Source: Fimenecus sp964457415 (lineage in GTDB: Bacteria; Bacillota; Clostridia; Oscillospirales; Acutalibacteraceae). Taken from it: 36,429 bases of DNA. The notes beneath the pieces were generated by a model. It searched no databases. It was not told the origin of the DNA and was given only the letters and a program-made list of their open reading frames with translations. Location of the stretch: the NCBI GenBank assembly GCA_964457415.1, contig CAYWFB010000009.1, forward strand, positions 1-36,429, read 5' to 3'. Of this stretch, positions 34,701-36,429 are shown one piece after another (the stretch's first letter is position 1; each line of letters begins with the position of its first letter). The translations under genes and the position numbers were made by a program.

Positions 34701-35448
34701 CACGAAGAAAGTTCTTGAATTAGCAGGTGCAAATGCAGAAATACTTGTTATTAACAATCTTTCTGCATCTCATATTGCAAAATCAGTTGAAATTTTTGCT
34801 GAAAAGATGAAAGATGCCCAAATGATTTTCATTCCAGGCGGTTTCTCAGGCGGTGACGAACCTGACGGTTCAGGTAAGTTTATTACTGCATTCTTCCGTA
34901 ACCCCGAAATCAAAGAGGGCGTAACAGACTTACTTGATAATCGTGACGGTCTTATGGCAGGTATCTGTAACGGCTTTCAGGCACTTATTAAGCTTGGTCT
35001 TGTACCTTACGGCAAGATTATTGACACTGATGAGAATTGTCCTACTCTCACATTCAATACAATCGGTCGTCACCAATCAAGACTTGTGCGTACAAGAATT
35101 GCATCTAATAAGTCACCTTGGCTTAGCAATACAGATGTAGGTGACATCTACACAGTGCCGATTTCACACGGTGAGGGTCGTTTCCTTTGCAGTGAAGAGC
35201 TCGTAAAAGAGCTTGCAACGAACGGACAGATTGCTACTCAGTATGTTGACCTCAATGGTGCACCTACTGATGACATCCATTTCAATCCTAATAACTCAAT
35301 TGCGGCAATTGAGGGTATTACTTCACCTGATGGCAGAGTTTTCGGTAAAATGGGTCACTCCGAACGTATTGGCTACGGTCTTTATAAAAATGTACTCGGT
35401 GAGTATGATATGAAGATGTTTGAGTCAGCAGTTAAGTATTTCAAATAA
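31759..35448 (+). CDS. purL: Phosphoribosylformylglycinamidine synthase, single-chain PurL (PurL-PurQ fusion)
   Basis: 1229 residues of the long FGAM synthase, in the variant typical of Clostridia and streptococci (about 1200-1250). PurS-like N-terminus, two AIRS-like halves (NETHNHPTEIEPFGG near residue 311; GRTGRDGCGGATGSS; GGKDSMSGTF), and a C-terminal class I glutaminase with Cys1070 in GICNGFQ, His1200 and Glu1202 in GHSERIG. It converts FGAR, glutamine and ATP to FGAM, channelling ammonia internally. Unlike PurF of the same operon its glutaminase triad is intact. ATG is 3 bases after the purD stop, with AAGGAGGG at 31741-31748. Last gene of the operon. Confidence 0.95.
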   Translation: MVYRIFVEKKEGLAHEAKSLLSDVNSLLLIDSVKDIRILNRYDVENIDKDLFDYCKMTVFAEPQLDIVTDSFSDDTATVFAVEYLPGQFDQRADSAAQCIQIISKGERPLVKTAKIYAIYGDVSAEELAEIKKYVINAVEAREATLETYETLAVDYVIPTTVKTLDGFLKLNDDELQDFVNEYGLAMDKDDIKFCQNYFKTEDRDPTITEIRMIDTYWSDHCRHTTFLTTIDSVKFNDEYIQAAWERYLADRKDLNRTKPINLMDIATMAPKVLKKAGKLDKLDESEEINACTVKITVDVDGKDEEWLLLFKNETHNHPTEIEPFGGAATCIGGAIRDPLSGRSYVYAAMRVTGAGNPLKAVSETMEGKLPQRKIVQTAAAGYSSYGNQIGLATGQVDEIYHDGYVAKRMEIGAVIAAAPARNVRREVPEPDDVVILLGGRTGRDGCGGATGSSKSHTLQSLESCGAEVQKGNAPEERKLQRLFRNEEASHLIKRCNDFGAGGVSVAIGELADGLQIDLNAVPKKYDGLDGTELAISESQERMAVVVEPKDVARFLELAETENLEATVVAKVTAEPRLRMNWNGNTIVDISREFLNSNGAEKHIDIETAKSLDYNKQITDDFVAEYNKLADDLNVCSKRGLSERFDSTIGAGTVLMPFGGKNQQTPIQSMVHKVSVENNQTKTCSYMAWGYNPFIFEKNQYNGAYLAVVESISKLIATGAKFEDVYLTFQEYFEKPKKEPTRWGKPLAALLGSYDAQLDLGVASIGGKDSMSGTFENIDVPPTLVSFAVTTGKVDEVITPEFKSAGHKTVILKPEYNENGIPFASSLIDTFNKVTELARAGKVAACYTVTYGGIAEAVMKMAFGNDIGFKYDDNLSVTDIFDYAYGSFVIELTDDIEVGTVIGYTTDAKAIEYKNNVITLDSLLNTYESKLESVYACNIKTAGNTYPAYEFKAEKRVAPAIKVAKPKVLIPAFPGTNCEFDTKKVLELAGANAEILVINNLSASHIAKSVEIFAEKMKDAQMIFIPGGFSGGDEPDGSGKFITAFFRNPEIKEGVTDLLDNRDGLMAGICNGFQALIKLGLVPYGKIIDTDENCPTLTFNTIGRHQSRLVRTRIASNKSPWLSNTDVGDIYTVPISHGEGRFLCSEELVKELATNGQIATQYVDLNGAPTDDIHFNPNNSIAAIEGITSPDGRVFGKMGHSERIGYGLYKNVLGEYDMKMFESAVKYFK

Positions 35449-35462
35449 GATTACAGAAAGAA

Positions 35463-35502
35463 CATCGGCAGGGAGAGCAAATCTCCCTGCCGATGCTCTT
35501 TT
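35463..35502 (+). terminator. Terminator of the purine operon
   Basis: 14-bp perfect stem: CATCGGCAGGGAGA (35463-35476), loop GCAAA, TCTCCCTGCCGATG (35482-35495), then CTCTTTT. A strong, GC-rich hairpin 14 bases after purL. Confidence 0.92.
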
Positions 35503-35586
35503 GTTTATTGCGTTTTTCTTTGTTAAATCCCGCATACGAATGTTCCCGCCGGAAGTACGATAATCCCAACGCCGATTAGAAAAGTA

Positions 35587-35608
35587 CCGCATCACGTCTA
35601 TGATGCGG
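35587..35608 (-). terminator. Terminator of the ArsR-AraC gene
   Basis: 8-bp stem CCGCATCA/TGATGCGG with a 6-base loop. Read on the minus strand it is followed by TACTTTTC, 17 bases beyond the regulator's stop codon. Confidence 0.6.
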
Positions 35609-35624
35609 CACCCAAAGATAGGTT

Positions 35625-36350
35625 CTATTCTTTTGCATGTGCTTTTCGATAGTCACGTGGGAGCACCCCGGTTATATCACGAAACGAGGCGGTGAATTTG
35701 CTTTGATTCTCATACCCTACGGCACAGGCAATTTCGGCAACGGTCGCATCGCTGTGGCAAAGGAGTTCCTTTGCCCGTTTGATACGGTATTCCTTCATAT
35801 ATCCGCCGATTGACTGTCCGAAAACCGTTTTGAAGGTCGTTTTCAGCGTGGTTTGGTTGATGTGAAATTTAGAAGAAAGCTCTTCTATCGTATATCGTCT
35901 TGTCAGATCGCTTATCAAAAGCTCATGTACCTCGGTTACTGTTTGTATGGAGGAATCCTGAGCGTGCATATGCGTTTCCGTGAGTGCATCATCTGCGGGA
36001 CACGCTACCTCGACAATCTGCTCAATCATCTCGTGAAGCACCTCGGTTCTGGTGGTCTTCGCTGCCGTGTAATAGACCTCTTTTCCTTCACGGCGGCTTG
36101 TAATAAGCCCGGCGGTTTTCAAAAGCTTCAGATGATGGGATACGACAGGACTGCTTGTATCCAGAAGTGCCGATATATTGATAACACATTCTTCGCAATG
36201 ACATAAGAGCCAAAATATCTGTATGCGTTTACCGTCGCTCATCATTTTCATAAGCTCGGAAACCGTTTTAAAGGTCTCTGATTTCGGCATTTCAAGCCGT
36301 AATTCCCCGGAAAGATGTCCGTGATCATGCGGTAACGGGTTAAATTCCAT
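35625..36350 (-). CDS. ArsR/SmtB-type metalloregulator fused to AraC-type DNA-binding domain
   Basis: 241 residues. An N-terminal winged helix (about 25-115: LMKMMSDGKRIQIFWLL, then SSPVVSHHLKLLKTAGLI and REGKEVYY) and a C-terminal double helix-turn-helix of the AraC family (about 150-237: TIEELSSKFHINQTTLKTTF; VAEIACAVGYENQSKFTASF; GVLPRDYR). Possible metal ligands are H9-D-H-G-H12, Cys50/52/55 (LCHCEEC), His106 and Cys117. By family knowledge such fusions repress or activate a heavy-metal efflux or ABC export gene nearby; that target lies outside the window. ATG at 36350 has AGGAGGT 6 bases upstream (complement of 36357-36363); the open frame to 36401 adds 17 unsupported residues. G+C is higher than in the pur genes, suggesting transfer. 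Confidence 0.85.
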   Translation of the reverse strand: MEFNPLPHDHGHLSGELRLEMPKSETFKTVSELMKMMSDGKRIQIFWLLCHCEECVINISALLDTSSPVVSHHLKLLKTAGLITSRREGKEVYYTAAKTTRTEVLHEMIEQIVEVACPADDALTETHMHAQDSSIQTVTEVHELLISDLTRRYTIEELSSKFHINQTTLKTTFKTVFGQSIGGYMKEYRIKRAKELLCHSDATVAEIACAVGYENQSKFTASFRDITGVLPRDYRKAHAKE

Positions 36351-36374
36351 AATACTACCTCCTAACACGTTCCC

Positions 36375-36403
36375 ATTATACCATTTAGGCTTGAAAAACA
36401 CAA
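36375..36403 (-). promoter_or_regulatory. Promoter of the ArsR-AraC gene
   Basis: Minus strand: -35 TTGTGT (complement of 36398-36403), 17-bp spacer, -10 TATAAT (complement of 36375-36380) with an upstream TG, an extended -10. Twenty-five bases before the ATG. Confidence 0.65.
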
Positions 36404-36429
36404 TACAAGAGCAGAAAATAATCCATTTA

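Noticed and set aside
1..36429. CRISPR arrays, tRNA or rRNA genes, insertion sequences
   Set aside because: No spaced direct repeats, cloverleaf candidates, transposase motifs or terminal inverted repeats were seen on reading; a tRNAscan or repeat search could not be run.

Overview
The window reads as a low-GC, Gram-positive anaerobe of the class Clostridia (Firmicutes), probably a gut Ruminococcaceae/Lachnospiraceae-type bacterium. This rests on AT-rich DNA, strong AGGAGG-type ribosome sites with frequent TTG/GTG starts, class 1B PyrD with PyrK, rubrerythrin, a ZTP riboswitch on the purine operon, an Asn synthetase/L-lactate dehydrogenase pair, and a single-chain clostridial-type PurL. The genus assignment is inference; no 16S or other marker is present.

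Layout. 58-1029 (-): membrane-anchored alpha/beta hydrolase. 1177-4792 (+): DivIVA-like protein, lone class I fumarase beta subunit and PcrA/UvrD helicase in one operon ending at a strong terminator. 4949-6049 (+): XRE-type regulator with its own promoter and a cre-like palindrome. 6088-8903 (-): GH123/DUF4091-like protein translationally coupled to a RodA/FtsW-type SEDS protein. 9057-11959 (+): typA and a divergent MreB-like gene. 12002-14802 (-): asnB and L-lactate dehydrogenase. 14919-16451 (+): GH28-like protein, followed by a decayed fragment (16461-16858). 16850-17533 (-): TrmO/TsaA. 17645-18184 (+): rubrerythrin.

The second half is a nucleotide-biosynthesis block. 18314-23927 is a tight pyrimidine operon, pyrC-K-D-F-E-B-I, which takes carbamoyl phosphate to OMP and on to UMP. 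The enzymes encoded are ATCase catalytic and regulatory subunits, dihydroorotase, the PyrDK dehydrogenase, OPRTase and OMP decarboxylase; carAB is not here. 24176-35448 is a purine operon, purE-C-F-M-N-O-H(AICARFT)-D-L, led by a ZTP riboswitch whose terminator stem overlaps the conserved aptamer 3' segment. It covers PRPP to IMP except PurB. It has three unusual features: PurF has lost the N-terminal nucleophile Cys and an oxyanion-hole Asn of its glutaminase domain; the usual bifunctional PurH is replaced by an archaeal-type PurO cyclohydrolase plus a free-standing AICAR transformylase; and purE has no purK beside it.

The last kilobase (35.45-36.43 kb) is richer in G+C in spot counts and carries an ArsR-AraC fusion regulator on the minus strand with metal-sensor-like Cys/His. 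It looks like the edge of an acquired segment whose partner genes lie outside the window.

Most of the window is conserved core metabolism. I do not see an undescribed defence or mobile system. The best leads are the PurF with a disabled glutaminase inside a purO-type operon, the palindrome in the pyr promoter, the divergent MreB, and the GH123-like/rodA coupling.
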